Positions 28,045 to 37,808 are shown, counted from the stretch's first letter. The stretch is DNA of 64,000 bases from JACKDX01 sp964640175 (GCA_964640175.1 CAZXFW010000001.1:124001-188000); one strand, 5' to 3'. Made by a program: numbers and translations. The notes: a model not told the origin generated them from the sequence alone.

Positions 28045-29088
28045 ATGGAAACGACACTTCACTCGCATTCCAACTGGATCACTAACGTCATGGCTGGCGT
28101 AGGTGAAGCCTTGAACCAATTTTTCCAGAACAAACGCGAGCAAATGCGTCTGATATCACCGTATAGTCTGAAATTGCTTGATGCCATAGAGGAATTAACC
28201 CATCGCAAAGGCAAACGACTGAGACCCATCATTTTGTATGCAGGTGCTCAAGCAGTATGTGCACATCCTAATGAGCTATCCCTGTGGCAAGGAGGAGCTG
28301 CCCTAGAATTATTGCAGACTTACTTACTTATTCATGATGATTGGATGGACCAAGACAATGAGCGCCGCGGAGGAAAATCCGTTCATGTGCAATTTGCCGA
28401 AACCACCCAAAATCATCATTTGGGCGCTTCTTTGGCTGTGCTTGCGGGAGATCTTGCCAGTGCCTACGCCTGGGAGTTGACCTCTAAAGCGTTGGCGGCT
28501 CACTCCAAACAATCGGAAGGACTCAAATTGTTTGCACGCATGCACCAGGAAGTGGTGATGGGGCAGTATCAAGACATGATGCAAGAGGGTGACATCCACA
28601 GCATGTATGATTTAAAAACTGGAAGTTATTCGGTGCGTGGTCCCCTTTTGCTCGGCGGCATCCTTGGCGAAGCAAATCCTCAGCAACTTCAAGAGCTTGA
28701 AGCCTTTGCATACCCACTTGGCATCGCATTCCAGCTTCGAGACGATTTACTAGGTACGTTTGGTGACGCAGAAGCCATCGGTAAACCGGTAGGGAATGAC
28801 TTACGCCGCGGAAAATTCACTGCATTAATCACAGAAGCACACGCCTTGCTCAGCCAAGAAGAACGCGTTGCGTTAGATGCCATCATGAACAATCCCTCTT
28901 CTCCTGATACTGCCATTATCGATATGGTGCATGTGTTGAAAACCAGAGGAATTCGCGATCGCATTGAAAAGAAAATACAAACGCTCACGTTGGAAGCTGA
29001 AACACTGCTTCAACAAGCCCATATTGAGCCTTCCGGCCGCTTATTCCTTCAAGAACTTGTAAGTCGCCTTACAAACCGTAACCACTAA
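28045..29088 (+). CDS. polyprenyl diphosphate synthase (probably GGPP synthase)
   Basis: This 347-residue trans-prenyltransferase extends DMAPP with IPP units. The first Asp-rich motif is DDWMD near residue 99, and the second is FQLRDDLLGTFGD, the form seen in many actinobacterial and archaeal GGPP synthases. The conserved KGKRLRP segment near residue 52 binds IPP. The residues before the first motif (LLQTYLLIH) would set chain length, but I cannot read the product with certainty. C20 is expected because crtB and crtI are in the window. It converges with the quinone oxidoreductase gene, overlapping by four bases. Confidence 0.9.
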   Translation: METTLHSHSNWITNVMAGVGEALNQFFQNKREQMRLISPYSLKLLDAIEELTHRKGKRLRPIILYAGAQAVCAHPNELSLWQGGAALELLQTYLLIHDDWMDQDNERRGGKSVHVQFAETTQNHHLGASLAVLAGDLASAYAWELTSKALAAHSKQSEGLKLFARMHQEVVMGQYQDMMQEGDIHSMYDLKTGSYSVRGPLLLGGILGEANPQQLQELEAFAYPLGIAFQLRDDLLGTFGDAEAIGKPVGNDLRRGKFTALITEAHALLSQEERVALDAIMNNPSSPDTAIIDMVHVLKTRGIRDRIEKKIQTLTLEAETLLQQAHIEPSGRLFLQELVSRLTNRNH

Positions 29089-30080
29089 ACAATCAGCAAT
29101 GACGACCCGGTAGTTTGTCGTGCTTCAAGTGCCTTGTGAGCCTCTACTGCAGACTGTAGTGGCCATGTCTGGCATATTAAAGGACTAACAACTCCACTTT
29201 GGATCACCTCGAAGAGTGCATGAGCACTATCCAATAATTCTTGCCGCGTACGTGTGTAGTCACCCAACTTAGGACGCGTCAGAAACAACGATCCGTATCG
29301 GGAAAGATCGAGGGGGTCAACCAACGGTGCTGGACCAGACGCATTACCAAAACTCACGAGCGTTCCACGTGGTTTTAAACTTTTCATAGACCACTCAAAC
29401 GTCGCTTTTCCTACGCCATCATATACAACATCCACACCTATACCACCGGTCAATTCTTTGACTCTTTTCACTACATCTTCGCTTGCATAATTAATCACAT
29501 GACGACAACCGTGAGACTTAGCAAGCTCAGCCTTGGCAGCGTTTCCGACGGTGCCTATAACAATTGCTCCAAGGTGTGAAAGCCACTGCGAAGCAATAAG
29601 TCCGACCCCTCCTGCTGCAGCATGAAAGAGAACAACCATGCCAGGCTCTACACGAAAAGTCCGTCGAATGAGATATTCTGTTGTCATGCCTTTGAGCAAT
29701 ATCGCCGCCGCAGTTCTATCGTCCAGTCCTGGAGGCAGGGGGACCATGTATTCCGCAGGCATGATCCGCGCCTGGGCATAGGCCCCCGGTGAACCAGATG
29801 CATACGCCACATGCTGCCCCACAGAGATATCGATCACTTCAGAGCCCACCTGATCGATGACTCCCGCAGCTTCCATACCAATACCATGTGGAAGATGGGG
29901 TAATGCATAAAGTCCGTTGCGATGGTAGGTATCGATGAAATTTAGGCCGATGGCAGTTTGTCGAATTCGCACCTCCGTCGGTCCAGGCTCTGAAATGGGC
30001 TGATTTTCCCAAGTAAGGACTTCTGGGCCACCGGGAGAATGGATACGTATGACACCTACTGATTCTATCGTATGTTGCAC
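29085..30080 (-). CDS. quinone oxidoreductase (MDR family)
   Basis: This protein of about 331 residues is a zinc-free NADPH:quinone reductase-like enzyme. It has the family start (EVLTWENQPISEPGP), the LNFIDTYHRNGLY motif and the NADPH-binding AAAGGVGLIASQWL. The start is unclear: GTG at 30080, or another GTG about eight codons further in. It begins 14 bases from the mevalonate kinase start on the opposite strand, so promoters must overlap coding sequence. A link to isoprenoid or quinone metabolism is only suggested by position. Confidence 0.88.
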   Translation of the reverse strand: MQHTIESVGVIRIHSPGGPEVLTWENQPISEPGPTEVRIRQTAIGLNFIDTYHRNGLYALPHLPHGIGMEAAGVIDQVGSEVIDISVGQHVAYASGSPGAYAQARIMPAEYMVPLPPGLDDRTAAAILLKGMTTEYLIRRTFRVEPGMVVLFHAAAGGVGLIASQWLSHLGAIVIGTVGNAAKAELAKSHGCRHVINYASEDVVKRVKELTGGIGVDVVYDGVGKATFEWSMKSLKPRGTLVSFGNASGPAPLVDPLDLSRYGSLFLTRPKLGDYTRTRQELLDSAHALFEVIQSGVVSPLICQTWPLQSAVEAHKALEARQTTGSSLLIV

Positions 30081-30094
30081 AGACTTATAGAACC

Positions 30095-31039
30095 ATGCTG
30101 AGAGGTTTTGGCAAGATTATTTTGTTAGGAGAGCATGCGGTGGTTTACGGATATCCCGCTATCGCTGCTGCCATTGAAAACATGGGTGTCGATGCCGTTG
30201 CCATACCTGATGTAACCCCTCAACTCACCATCCAACCCTGGAATAAACACATCAAACTCGGAACACCAGGTTCACACCAAGACGACGAACTCACACAAGC
30301 CTTTAAAGCTCTATTAGATTGCTATGGCCAAAAACCTCCAGCACTGCATGTCAACGTTCACGTCACATTACCTGCAGGTGCAGGGCTGGGGTGTTCTGCT
30401 GCCATCGGAGTTGCCATCGTCAAAGCCGTTGATGCGGCCCTAGGTATTCAACATTCGATGTCAGAGGTTGCTGAGATCGCCTTAACCTGGGAACAGGTGT
30501 TTCACGGCAATCCTTCGGGTGTAGATAGTACAGTGGCATCTCATGGAGGCATGATTCGCTTTGCCAAACACACACCGATTCAGTTTCTGTATCCAGCTAT
30601 GCCTATACACCTCATCGTTGCTCTAACCCAACAAACTTCCTCTACCAAAGACATCGTAGCAACCGTCGCACGCCAACACAGCCACAACCCAAGACGCATA
30701 ACATCCGTATTTGAAGGCATTGCTACACTTGTGAACAAAGCCGCACAGGCTATTAGCGCTGGCCAACTTGAAGAACTTGGCCACTGCTTAGATCTCAATC
30801 ATGCGCTATTGAGTTCACTTTTGTTGTCTACCAATGAGCTTGAACACCTATGCACTGCTGCACGTAACGCAGGCGCGCTTGGTGCTAAGCTCACAGGAGC
30901 CGGTGGTGGCGGCGCCATGGTGGCACTTGCACCATCCATGGACCATGCCAATGTGATTTACAACGCACTGGCAGGACTTTCTCGCCAATGCTTTACTGTG
31001 ACTATCCATGAACACGGCATCCGCGAAAGCACACACTAA
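30095..31039 (+). CDS. mvk: mevalonate kinase
   Basis: This GHMP-family kinase (314 residues) phosphorylates mevalonate. Motif 1 is GFGKIILLGEHAVVYGYPA at the N-terminus, motif 2 the ATP loop PAGAGLGCSAAIG near residue 95, and motif 3 LTGAGGGGAMVAL near the C-terminus. The Asp and Ser of the GNPSGVDST segment fit the catalytic base region. It opens a rightward operon with mvaD, phosphomevalonate kinase and HMG-CoA reductase. Confidence 0.94.
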   Translation: MLRGFGKIILLGEHAVVYGYPAIAAAIENMGVDAVAIPDVTPQLTIQPWNKHIKLGTPGSHQDDELTQAFKALLDCYGQKPPALHVNVHVTLPAGAGLGCSAAIGVAIVKAVDAALGIQHSMSEVAEIALTWEQVFHGNPSGVDSTVASHGGMIRFAKHTPIQFLYPAMPIHLIVALTQQTSSTKDIVATVARQHSHNPRRITSVFEGIATLVNKAAQAISAGQLEELGHCLDLNHALLSSLLLSTNELEHLCTAARNAGALGAKLTGAGGGGAMVALAPSMDHANVIYNALAGLSRQCFTVTIHEHGIRESTH

Positions 31040-31979
31040 CATTGCTCTAGCCAAATATTGGGGCAAAATTGATGAGCAATTTAATTTGCCAGCCGTGCCA
31101 AGCCTTTCACTGACTTTAAACGCACTATGGACACAAACCAGTGTGCAATTTGACGATGCATTACCTTGCGACCACTTTACACTCAACGAACAGCCAGCAT
31201 CTGCTCTGCAATTGAGTCGCGTCTCTGCACTTCTTGATAGGGTGCGCACACGCGCAAACATAACAAGTGCCGCACGCATAGAAAGCTTCAACAATTTTCC
31301 AACAGCATCAGGACTGGCATCCAGTGCCTCTGGATTTGCTGCATTGGCGGCAGCGGCAACACGTGCCGCTAACCTTGATTGCAGTCTTGAACAACTGAGC
31401 GCTTTGGCACGTCGCAGCAGTGCTTCGGCGGCACGTTCCGTTTTTGGAGGGTTTGTGGATCTCAAAGCCGGCATAGTTGGCGATGACACGCTTTCTGCCG
31501 CACCACTGAACATCGAGCCATGGGATATCGTGATGATGGTGGTGATCGTAGACACGACACAAAAAGCTGTTGGCTCTACCAAAGGAATGAACCACTGCGC
31601 AGCTACGTCACCGTATTATAAGGAATGGATACATAAAGCCCCTCAGTGGCACGAGGAAGTTCGCAAAGGCGTGCTTGCCCGCGACATTGAACGCGTTGGC
31701 CAAGCTATGGAAGCGAGCACATTTGCTATGCATGCGTGTGCCCTAGCTGCAGATCCTGCATTGCTTTACTGGAAACCCATCACACTTGCTGTCTTACGTC
31801 ACATTCATGATTTGCGACAACAGGACCAACTACAAGCCTGGTGTACCATGGACGCAGGGCCACACGTTAAAGTACTCTGCTCCACACAAACCGCTCTCAC
31901 ACTTGCTCCTCTTCTTAAGAGCATCCCCGGTGTTCACAACGTCATAACTTCAGAAGCAGGGCCATCAGTCCAAGTATAG
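31008..31979 (+). CDS. mvaD: diphosphomevalonate decarboxylase
   Basis: This 323-residue GHMP enzyme converts mevalonate diphosphate to IPP. The signature AHTNIALAKYWGKID opens the protein, FPTASGLASSASGFAALA is the phosphate-binding loop, and the SARSVFGGFV and DAGPHVKVL motifs are present. ATG 31008 lies inside the end of mvk (32-base overlap), and the family alignment needs residues this close to the N-terminus, so the overlap appears real. Confidence 0.95.
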   Translation: MNTASAKAHTNIALAKYWGKIDEQFNLPAVPSLSLTLNALWTQTSVQFDDALPCDHFTLNEQPASALQLSRVSALLDRVRTRANITSAARIESFNNFPTASGLASSASGFAALAAAATRAANLDCSLEQLSALARRSSASAARSVFGGFVDLKAGIVGDDTLSAAPLNIEPWDIVMMVVIVDTTQKAVGSTKGMNHCAATSPYYKEWIHKAPQWHEEVRKGVLARDIERVGQAMEASTFAMHACALAADPALLYWKPITLAVLRHIHDLRQQDQLQAWCTMDAGPHVKVLCSTQTALTLAPLLKSIPGVHNVITSEAGPSVQV

Positions 31980-31981
31980 CC

Positions 31982-32953
31982 ATGATTCAAGTGAGTGCGC
32001 CGACAAAGCTAATGATTATTGGCGAATACACCGTGTTGGAAGGTGGTCCTGCTGTAGTGACTGCAATCAACCGTAGGGTACGTGCTTGCTACTCACCCTG
32101 TGCTTATGACGGCTCAGCACTCAAAGATGACGCTTCGCACAAATACCCACACCAGAGGCCTGAAGTCGTGTTAACCCATACTCTAGCACAACAAAAACTA
32201 GGGGCTAACCTCGGAGAACTGCGCGTGGATATGACAGAGCTTCAGCAGCCACACGAATTAAAACTGGGTATTGGATCTTCATCAGCAGCAACGGTAGCTG
32301 TCGCCGGTGCAGCATATGCTTGTGCTGGATTCGATATCGGGAATGCAAACACTAAACATCAAATCTTTGAGCTTGCACTCGCTGGCCATCAAGCCGTTGC
32401 GCCTCAAGGCAGTGGAGCAGATGTTGCAGCGGCCGTGTATGGAGAAACGATTCAATTTCAACGCACAGAAAAAGGGCCAACCATTACCTCACTCCGTTGG
32501 CCTGAATCCTTGCACTTAACTGCCATTTGGACACAAACCAGCGCTCGTACGAGTGACTTCCTACACAAACTGTTTGCTTTTAAATCTCAGTACGCAACTT
32601 CTTACCATCAATGCCAAACGACATTGCGTCATGTTAGCGAACAATTCATTACCGCTTTACAGTCAATCAATACAGACGCCCTATTAAAGGCCACACAACA
32701 ATTTACACACGCATTGCATGACCTTGGAAAGGCAGCCGAGCTACCAATCCTGACGCCTCAAATCAGTGCCATTTGCAACTTAGCAAACGACTACGGGGGA
32801 GCTGCCAAGCCTTCCGGCGCTGGTGGCGGAGACGTGTGTATCGCTTTTTTTAGAGATCTTGCATCGAAACAAGCGTTTGAAGATGCATGTCGACGTGACA
32901 ATTTCCCAATACTTGCTATCACTTGCAACGTACGAGGCGTTGCCCTCGATTAG
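31982..32953 (+). CDS. phosphomevalonate kinase (GHMP type)
   Basis: This 323-residue GHMP kinase should form mevalonate diphosphate, completing the classical mevalonate route with its neighbours. It begins VSAPTKLMIIGEYTVLEGGPA, has a GIGSSSAATVAVAG ATP loop near residue 98, PQGSGADVAAAVYG in the substrate region and KPSGAGGGDVCIAFF near the end. Position between mvaD (2 bases before) and HMG-CoA reductase (8 bases after) supports this over other GHMP kinases. Confidence 0.9.
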   Translation: MIQVSAPTKLMIIGEYTVLEGGPAVVTAINRRVRACYSPCAYDGSALKDDASHKYPHQRPEVVLTHTLAQQKLGANLGELRVDMTELQQPHELKLGIGSSSAATVAVAGAAYACAGFDIGNANTKHQIFELALAGHQAVAPQGSGADVAAAVYGETIQFQRTEKGPTITSLRWPESLHLTAIWTQTSARTSDFLHKLFAFKSQYATSYHQCQTTLRHVSEQFITALQSINTDALLKATQQFTHALHDLGKAAELPILTPQISAICNLANDYGGAAKPSGAGGGDVCIAFFRDLASKQAFEDACRRDNFPILAITCNVRGVALD

Positions 32954-32961
32954 GATGCACC

Positions 32962-34254
32962 ATGACGAATTCCCGGTTACCCGGATTTTACAAACTACCA
33001 CTTAGAGATCGCCGACGCGCAGCGGCAGCAGCATTGGAACTCAACGAGTTTGAGTTGAATGCCGCACTCGATGCAGGGCTAACTCAAGATCTCGCAGAAA
33101 ACATGATCGAAAACGTCATTGGACGTTACTCGCTTCCGTTTGCGGTGGGACTCAACACACACATGAATGGGAGAGATTACTTAGTCCCCATGGTCATTGA
33201 AGAGCCTTCTGTCGTTGCAGCATCATCCAACGCTGCCAAAATCATTCGCCAAGGAGGAGGCTTCTTCGCCGAAGCAGACCCTCCTATGATGATTGCACAA
33301 ATTCAATTCTACAATGTGCCTGACATCGGAGCAGCCACTCATGCTATTGAAAAAGTCTGTCCAGATCTTTTGGCTCAAGGCGATCTTTATATCCCGGGAT
33401 TAGTAGCCCGCGGCGGTGGTTGCCGAGAACTAAACGTTCGCGATCTTGGTGACGGCATGATGGTGGTGCATGTATTGGTCGACTGCCAAGACGCCATGGG
33501 TGCAAATTTGGTCAACTCTGTTGCAGAAGGTTTAGCACCAAATCTTGCTAAACTATGCAAAGGTTCTGTCGGGTTACGCATTTTATCCAACCTTGCGGAC
33601 GAGCGCTGTGTCCGTGTGCGCTGCCGTATACCAACTGAAGCACTCGCCTTTGATCGGTACAAAGGCGAAGAAGTTCGCGATGGGATTCTCAACGCTTCTC
33701 GCTTTGCTGAGCGTGACCCATACCGTGCAGCAACACACAACAAAGGAATCATGAATGGGCTTGACGCCGTTGCAATGGCGACTGGAAACGATTGGCGCGC
33801 AGCAGAAGCAGGTGCTCATGCATTTGCTGCACGCAGTGGGAAATATGCTCCCTTAAGTACTTGGACCAAAGCACACGATGGAGCTTTGATTGGACATATG
33901 GAACTTCCTTTGGCTCTTGGTGTTGTCGGCGGACCAACCCGGATCCATCCAGGCGCTCAGCTTGCACTTCGGCTAACTCAAGTACAATCCGCACAGGAAC
34001 TAGGCATGTTGGCAGCTTGCGCCGGAATGGCATCTAACTTAGCTGCACTGCGTGCACTGGCCACCGATGGCATTCAGGCAGGACATTTGGCATTGCATGC
34101 TCGGAGTGTGGCACGTGCTGCAGGTGCTCAAGAAAACGAAGTAGAACTTGTTGCATCGATGATTCACGCAGCCAATAACGTGACCCTTCGAGCCGCACAA
34201 CATGCCTTGGCTTCATTGAAAACATCATCTGAAGCTGCCATTGCCAGCATCTAA
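32962..34254 (+). CDS. mvaA: HMG-CoA reductase, class II
   Basis: This enzyme of about 430 residues reduces HMG-CoA to mevalonate. It has the N-terminal helix RRAAAAALELNE, the catalytic Glu region ENVIGRYSLPFAVG, the cofactor region DCQDAMGAN, the catalytic Lys/Asp region (NKGIMNGLDAVAMATGND) and the C-terminal His in LHARSVARAAG. The absence of a membrane anchor and the DAMGAN loop fit the bacterial class II type. I use ATG 32962, just after the phosphomevalonate kinase stop, instead of the upstream non-ATG frame at 32923. It overlaps the convergent gshB by four bases. Confidence 0.94.
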   Translation: MTNSRLPGFYKLPLRDRRRAAAAALELNEFELNAALDAGLTQDLAENMIENVIGRYSLPFAVGLNTHMNGRDYLVPMVIEEPSVVAASSNAAKIIRQGGGFFAEADPPMMIAQIQFYNVPDIGAATHAIEKVCPDLLAQGDLYIPGLVARGGGCRELNVRDLGDGMMVVHVLVDCQDAMGANLVNSVAEGLAPNLAKLCKGSVGLRILSNLADERCVRVRCRIPTEALAFDRYKGEEVRDGILNASRFAERDPYRAATHNKGIMNGLDAVAMATGNDWRAAEAGAHAFAARSGKYAPLSTWTKAHDGALIGHMELPLALGVVGGPTRIHPGAQLALRLTQVQSAQELGMLAACAGMASNLAALRALATDGIQAGHLALHARSVARAAGAQENEVELVASMIHAANNVTLRAAQHALASLKTSSEAAIASI

Positions 34255-35186
34255 ACTTTGCGTTCTATCCAGTCGATCACTTTATGGCTGAGATTTTCCT
34301 GCATCATCCGTGACATTTGTTGAATCCCTGTGGGACTCGTCACGTTGATCTCGGTAAGTTTCCCGCCAATGACGTCAATTCCCACAAAATACAGCCCGTG
34401 CTTTTTAAGAAAATCTTTGATAGTCGAAACAATGTGATGATCGTGGGTATCTAAAGTGGCAGCCTCAGCCCGCCCGCCTACATGCAGGTTGCTGCGCAAG
34501 TCTCCTTGTTGAGGAACTCGAAGAATGGCACCCAGTGGTTCTCCATCAAGCAACAAAATACGCTTGTCCCCTTCTACAACTGCTTGCAGATAACGTTGCA
34601 CCATACTCAAGCACTGCCCATTCTGTGTAGCTGTCTCCACAATGGCATTAAAATTCGAATCACCCATGCGCAGCGCCATCACGCCAGAGCCCCCCGCTCC
34701 ATCAAGAGGCTTAATCACTGCATGGCCACCAACTTCTTCAACAAATTTCCGAATACTTGGAATATCACTTGTCACAAGTGTCTCTGGCATCAATGCTGGA
34801 AAATGACATGCAAACAACTTCTCATTCGCATCCCGTAGGCCTTGAGGATCATTCACCACCAAGGTCTTCCCTCGTAAATGCTCTAACAAAAGCGTCATCC
34901 AATAATAATGTGCATTAAACGGTGGGTCTTTCCTCACTAGCACGGCATCAACTTCGTCCAGCCATACACTTTGCCGCTCACTTAATAGCATGGGCTGTTC
35001 GACACGTTGCTGAAGTGTTGCTTTGTGTACCCATGCACCAAGTCTTCCTTGCTGCAAAAATACATCCGAAACCAAACAATGATCGATATCATGCCCTCGC
35101 TGTTGGGCCTCATACATCAACGCAAAGCTTGTATCCGCCTCCAAAATCACTGTTTCCGGAGGATCCATCACAACCACAAAACGCAT
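34251..35186 (-). CDS. gshB: glutathione synthetase
   Basis: This ATP-grasp ligase joins gamma-glutamylcysteine with glycine. Typical segments are VLVRKDPPFNAHYYWMT, VVNDPQGLRDANEKLFA, VIKPLDGAGGSGVM and the C-terminal GIDVIGGKLTEINVTSPTG with the metal ligands. Length is about 311 residues from ATG 35186. It is divergent from the gamma-glutamyltranspeptidase gene, 43 bases apart. No gshA is in the window. Confidence 0.95.
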   Translation of the reverse strand: MRFVVVMDPPETVILEADTSFALMYEAQQRGHDIDHCLVSDVFLQQGRLGAWVHKATLQQRVEQPMLLSERQSVWLDEVDAVLVRKDPPFNAHYYWMTLLLEHLRGKTLVVNDPQGLRDANEKLFACHFPALMPETLVTSDIPSIRKFVEEVGGHAVIKPLDGAGGSGVMALRMGDSNFNAIVETATQNGQCLSMVQRYLQAVVEGDKRILLLDGEPLGAILRVPQQGDLRSNLHVGGRAEAATLDTHDHHIVSTIKDFLKKHGLYFVGIDVIGGKLTEINVTSPTGIQQMSRMMQENLSHKVIDWIERKV

Positions 35187-35229
35187 GTTCAAAGCGCTAC
35201 CATTGTGTTAGCGTCCTCACAAGGTAAAA

Positions 35230-37026
35230 ATGACTACTACACAAATCATGACATTGTTTCGTCGACATGCAGGACTCGCCTGGATTTGTAGCTTTGCATT
35301 ACTCATTGGCTGCGCAAGCTCCCCTCAAAAGCCTGCACCAAAGAGTTCGGAGGCAAGCCCTCAGTCTTTTGTCGTTTCTGAAAGTCATAGCGGGACATTC
35401 AATGAATTTGCAGTAGCTGCAGATGAGACTCAAGCTTCCGCTGCTGGTGCAGAAATTCTCGCCCAAGGTGGTAATGCTGCTGATGCCGCAGCCGCTACGA
35501 TGCTTGCACTCGGCGTAAGCAGTTTTGCCTCAAGCGGATTGGGCGGAGGCGGCTTTGCGCTCTATTATAACGCCAAAACAAAGTCTTTTACTTTTTTGGA
35601 TTTTCGCGAAACAGCGCCCTCAAAGGCGTCTGCAGACATGTTTGTTAACGCGCCCTCCAAGGGAAGCAGCAAAGAATTTAATACTGCCGCCCAATATGGA
35701 GGTCTTGCCGTAGGAGTGCCTGGTGAACCGGCTGGCATTGAAGCATTGCTTAAAGAATTCGGCACACTTTCACTCGGCCAAATCGCAGCGCCTGCCATTC
35801 GTTTAGCTGAAGAAGGGTTTCATGTTTCTGAAAACCTTTCCAAGTTATCCCAGGGATTTGCCACTGACCTTGCTAAAGATGCCCATGGCAAACGCTTGCT
35901 TGGAACACGTACAGATGGCTTCGTCGCCGGCAGCACACTTAAGCGCCCAGAGCTTGGAAAAACCTTGCGTACGTTTGCCAAATACGGCGCTACACCTTTC
36001 TATACGGGTGCCATTGCAGACAGCATTATTGCCTCCACTGGACACCACGGCGGCATTCTTCAGAAAAAAGACTTTGCGTCATATCAGATCAAGAAGCGAA
36101 CACCCTTATCCGCAAACGCTTTTGGTTATCAATGGGTAAGTTCTCCTCCACCAAGCGCGGGTGGCTACATCTTGCTTTCCAGCCTCTCGCTCTTGGAGCG
36201 CTGGTCTAAGGGGCAAGAACACCCTTACACATGGTGGTTACACGCGTTTGCAGAATCATTAAAGGGTCCATTTATCGATCGGGCTGCATATTTTGGCGAT
36301 CCAGATTTTGTTAATGTTCCATTAGAGCGCCTCTTTTCTGCAGAACGCATGGCACGCCGTGCAAAAATATTTAATCCTAACCGTGCAGTTAACCCGAACC
36401 AATACGCACTCCCGTTACAGCCTGCCGCTCAAAATAAAGCCTATGCCAAGACCGGCGGTGGAACGACTCATCTGTGTGTCGTTGACAAAGAAGGTAACGT
36501 TGCTGCCGTCACCACCACGATCAACTTGCCGTTTGGTTCGCGCATCACAGCGGATGGAATGTTTCTTAATAACCAAATGGATGACTTCGCAAGCCCCGGA
36601 AATACTGAGAACGCATTTCTATTAAGTTCGGGAGAAGTTAATTTCCCGGCTCCCAATAAGCGCCCTGTATCCAGTGCAACTCCTACCATCGTACTTAAAG
36701 ATGGACAGCCCGTTATGTGTATTGGCGGCGTCGGCGGCAGCCGAATCATTACTTCTGTTTTACAAACAGCATATTATACCTTGCTCGACCGCCAAACTCC
36801 CGGAGATGCTGTAGCCCATGCCCGGATACACCACCAAGCAGAACCCAATGTTTTGTTTCACGAGTCCATGGAGCCAGACGTCTTAAATGCCCTTAAACGT
36901 ATGGGATACAAGCTTGAAACATCCGATCATTATGGCGTCGTACAATTGATCCAGATCACTGATGGTGGAAAACGCCTACACGCTGCCAGCGACCCTCGTA
37001 AAGGTGGACATCCCGCCGGACGATAA
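35230..37026 (+). CDS. ggt: gamma-glutamyltranspeptidase lipoprotein
   Basis: GGT hydrolyses or transfers the gamma-glutamyl group of extracellular glutathione. The precursor has 598 residues and matures by self-cleavage before the Thr in GGGTTHLCVVD (about residue 413). Other motifs are GGNAADAAAATMLALG and the LGGGGFALYY region. The N-terminus ends in LLIGCASS, a good lipobox, so the enzyme is probably anchored as a lipoprotein, not free in the periplasm. It is back to back with gshB. Confidence 0.93.
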   Translation: MTTTQIMTLFRRHAGLAWICSFALLIGCASSPQKPAPKSSEASPQSFVVSESHSGTFNEFAVAADETQASAAGAEILAQGGNAADAAAATMLALGVSSFASSGLGGGGFALYYNAKTKSFTFLDFRETAPSKASADMFVNAPSKGSSKEFNTAAQYGGLAVGVPGEPAGIEALLKEFGTLSLGQIAAPAIRLAEEGFHVSENLSKLSQGFATDLAKDAHGKRLLGTRTDGFVAGSTLKRPELGKTLRTFAKYGATPFYTGAIADSIIASTGHHGGILQKKDFASYQIKKRTPLSANAFGYQWVSSPPPSAGGYILLSSLSLLERWSKGQEHPYTWWLHAFAESLKGPFIDRAAYFGDPDFVNVPLERLFSAERMARRAKIFNPNRAVNPNQYALPLQPAAQNKAYAKTGGGTTHLCVVDKEGNVAAVTTTINLPFGSRITADGMFLNNQMDDFASPGNTENAFLLSSGEVNFPAPNKRPVSSATPTIVLKDGQPVMCIGGVGGSRIITSVLQTAYYTLLDRQTPGDAVAHARIHHQAEPNVLFHESMEPDVLNALKRMGYKLETSDHYGVVQLIQITDGGKRLHAASDPRKGGHPAGR

Positions 37027-37040
37027 GTCACCGCTTTCTT

Positions 37041-37808
37041 TTATTCTGCAAGTGCTACGACGACTACTGTAATGTTGTCGTCGCCACCATGATCATTGGC
37101 TTGTGCTACTAAGCTTTGCACAGCTTTTTTCACATCGCTGCCACTTTCAACGACAATATTTTGGATCATGGTATCGGTAATCATCCCGCTCAACCCGTCC
37201 GAACACAATACATATTGATCATTGGGTTTTGGAAATTCCGTGTGCAAATCGACCATGACCATCTCCTGCATACCCAGTGCACGTGTGATCACATTCTTCG
37301 GCAGCTCATCCTGCTGTTCCTGAGTCAAATGCGGCATGATGGTGAGATAATCATTCACTAACGAATGATCCTTGGTAAGCAACGTAATCTCTCCCTCACG
37401 TATTCGATAGGCCCGGCTATCGCCTACATGAGCTACATAAAGATGTCTCCTGTCCTCAGAAAAAAGTGCCCCAACAACCGTCGTGCCCATTCCACATAGA
37501 TTTCGATCCAAACAAGAAGCATCAAAAATTTTCTTATTAGCCATTCGGATGCTTGTCAGCAATCGATTTTCTTCAGCAGACAGGTGGGTTTCATAATTGA
37601 AAGGCCATGTGGATTCATCCCCACCCATGTTGTTGAAAAACGCCCCTATGGTGTCTGTCGCCATTTGACTCGCGACATTACCAGCCCGGTGCCCACCCAT
37701 ACCATCGGCCACGACATAGAGTGCATCGTGGTCAATTATCAGAAAACTATCCTCGTTATACTCTCGTTGACGTCCAGTATCGGTTAGGCCTGCGGCTATT
37801 ATTTGCAT
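37041..37808 (-). CDS. PP2C-type Ser/Thr phosphatase
   Basis: This 255-residue metal-dependent phosphatase of the Stp/PrpC type opposes Hanks-type kinases. The metal-binding Asp motifs are REYNEDSF, VADGMGGH, VGDSRAYR, CSDGLSGM and GDDNITVVVV. There is no signal peptide or membrane segment. It may dephosphorylate targets of kinases such as the one at 2762-3709, though they are not linked. It converges with ggt and is divergent from the Cys-rich lipoprotein gene. Confidence 0.93.
   Translation of the reverse strand: MQIIAAGLTDTGRQREYNEDSFLIIDHDALYVVADGMGGHRAGNVASQMATDTIGAFFNNMGGDESTWPFNYETHLSAEENRLLTSIRMANKKIFDASCLDRNLCGMGTTVVGALFSEDRRHLYVAHVGDSRAYRIREGEITLLTKDHSLVNDYLTIMPHLTQEQQDELPKNVITRALGMQEMVMVDLHTEFPKPNDQYVLCSDGLSGMITDTMIQNIVVESGSDVKKAVQSLVAQANDHGGDDNITVVVVALAE

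Noticed and set aside
30848..31582. 244-codon open frame antisense to mvk and mvaD
   Set aside because: It lies wholly within two well-supported genes, has low-complexity Ala/Ser/Cys-rich composition and no family signature, so it is a shadow frame.
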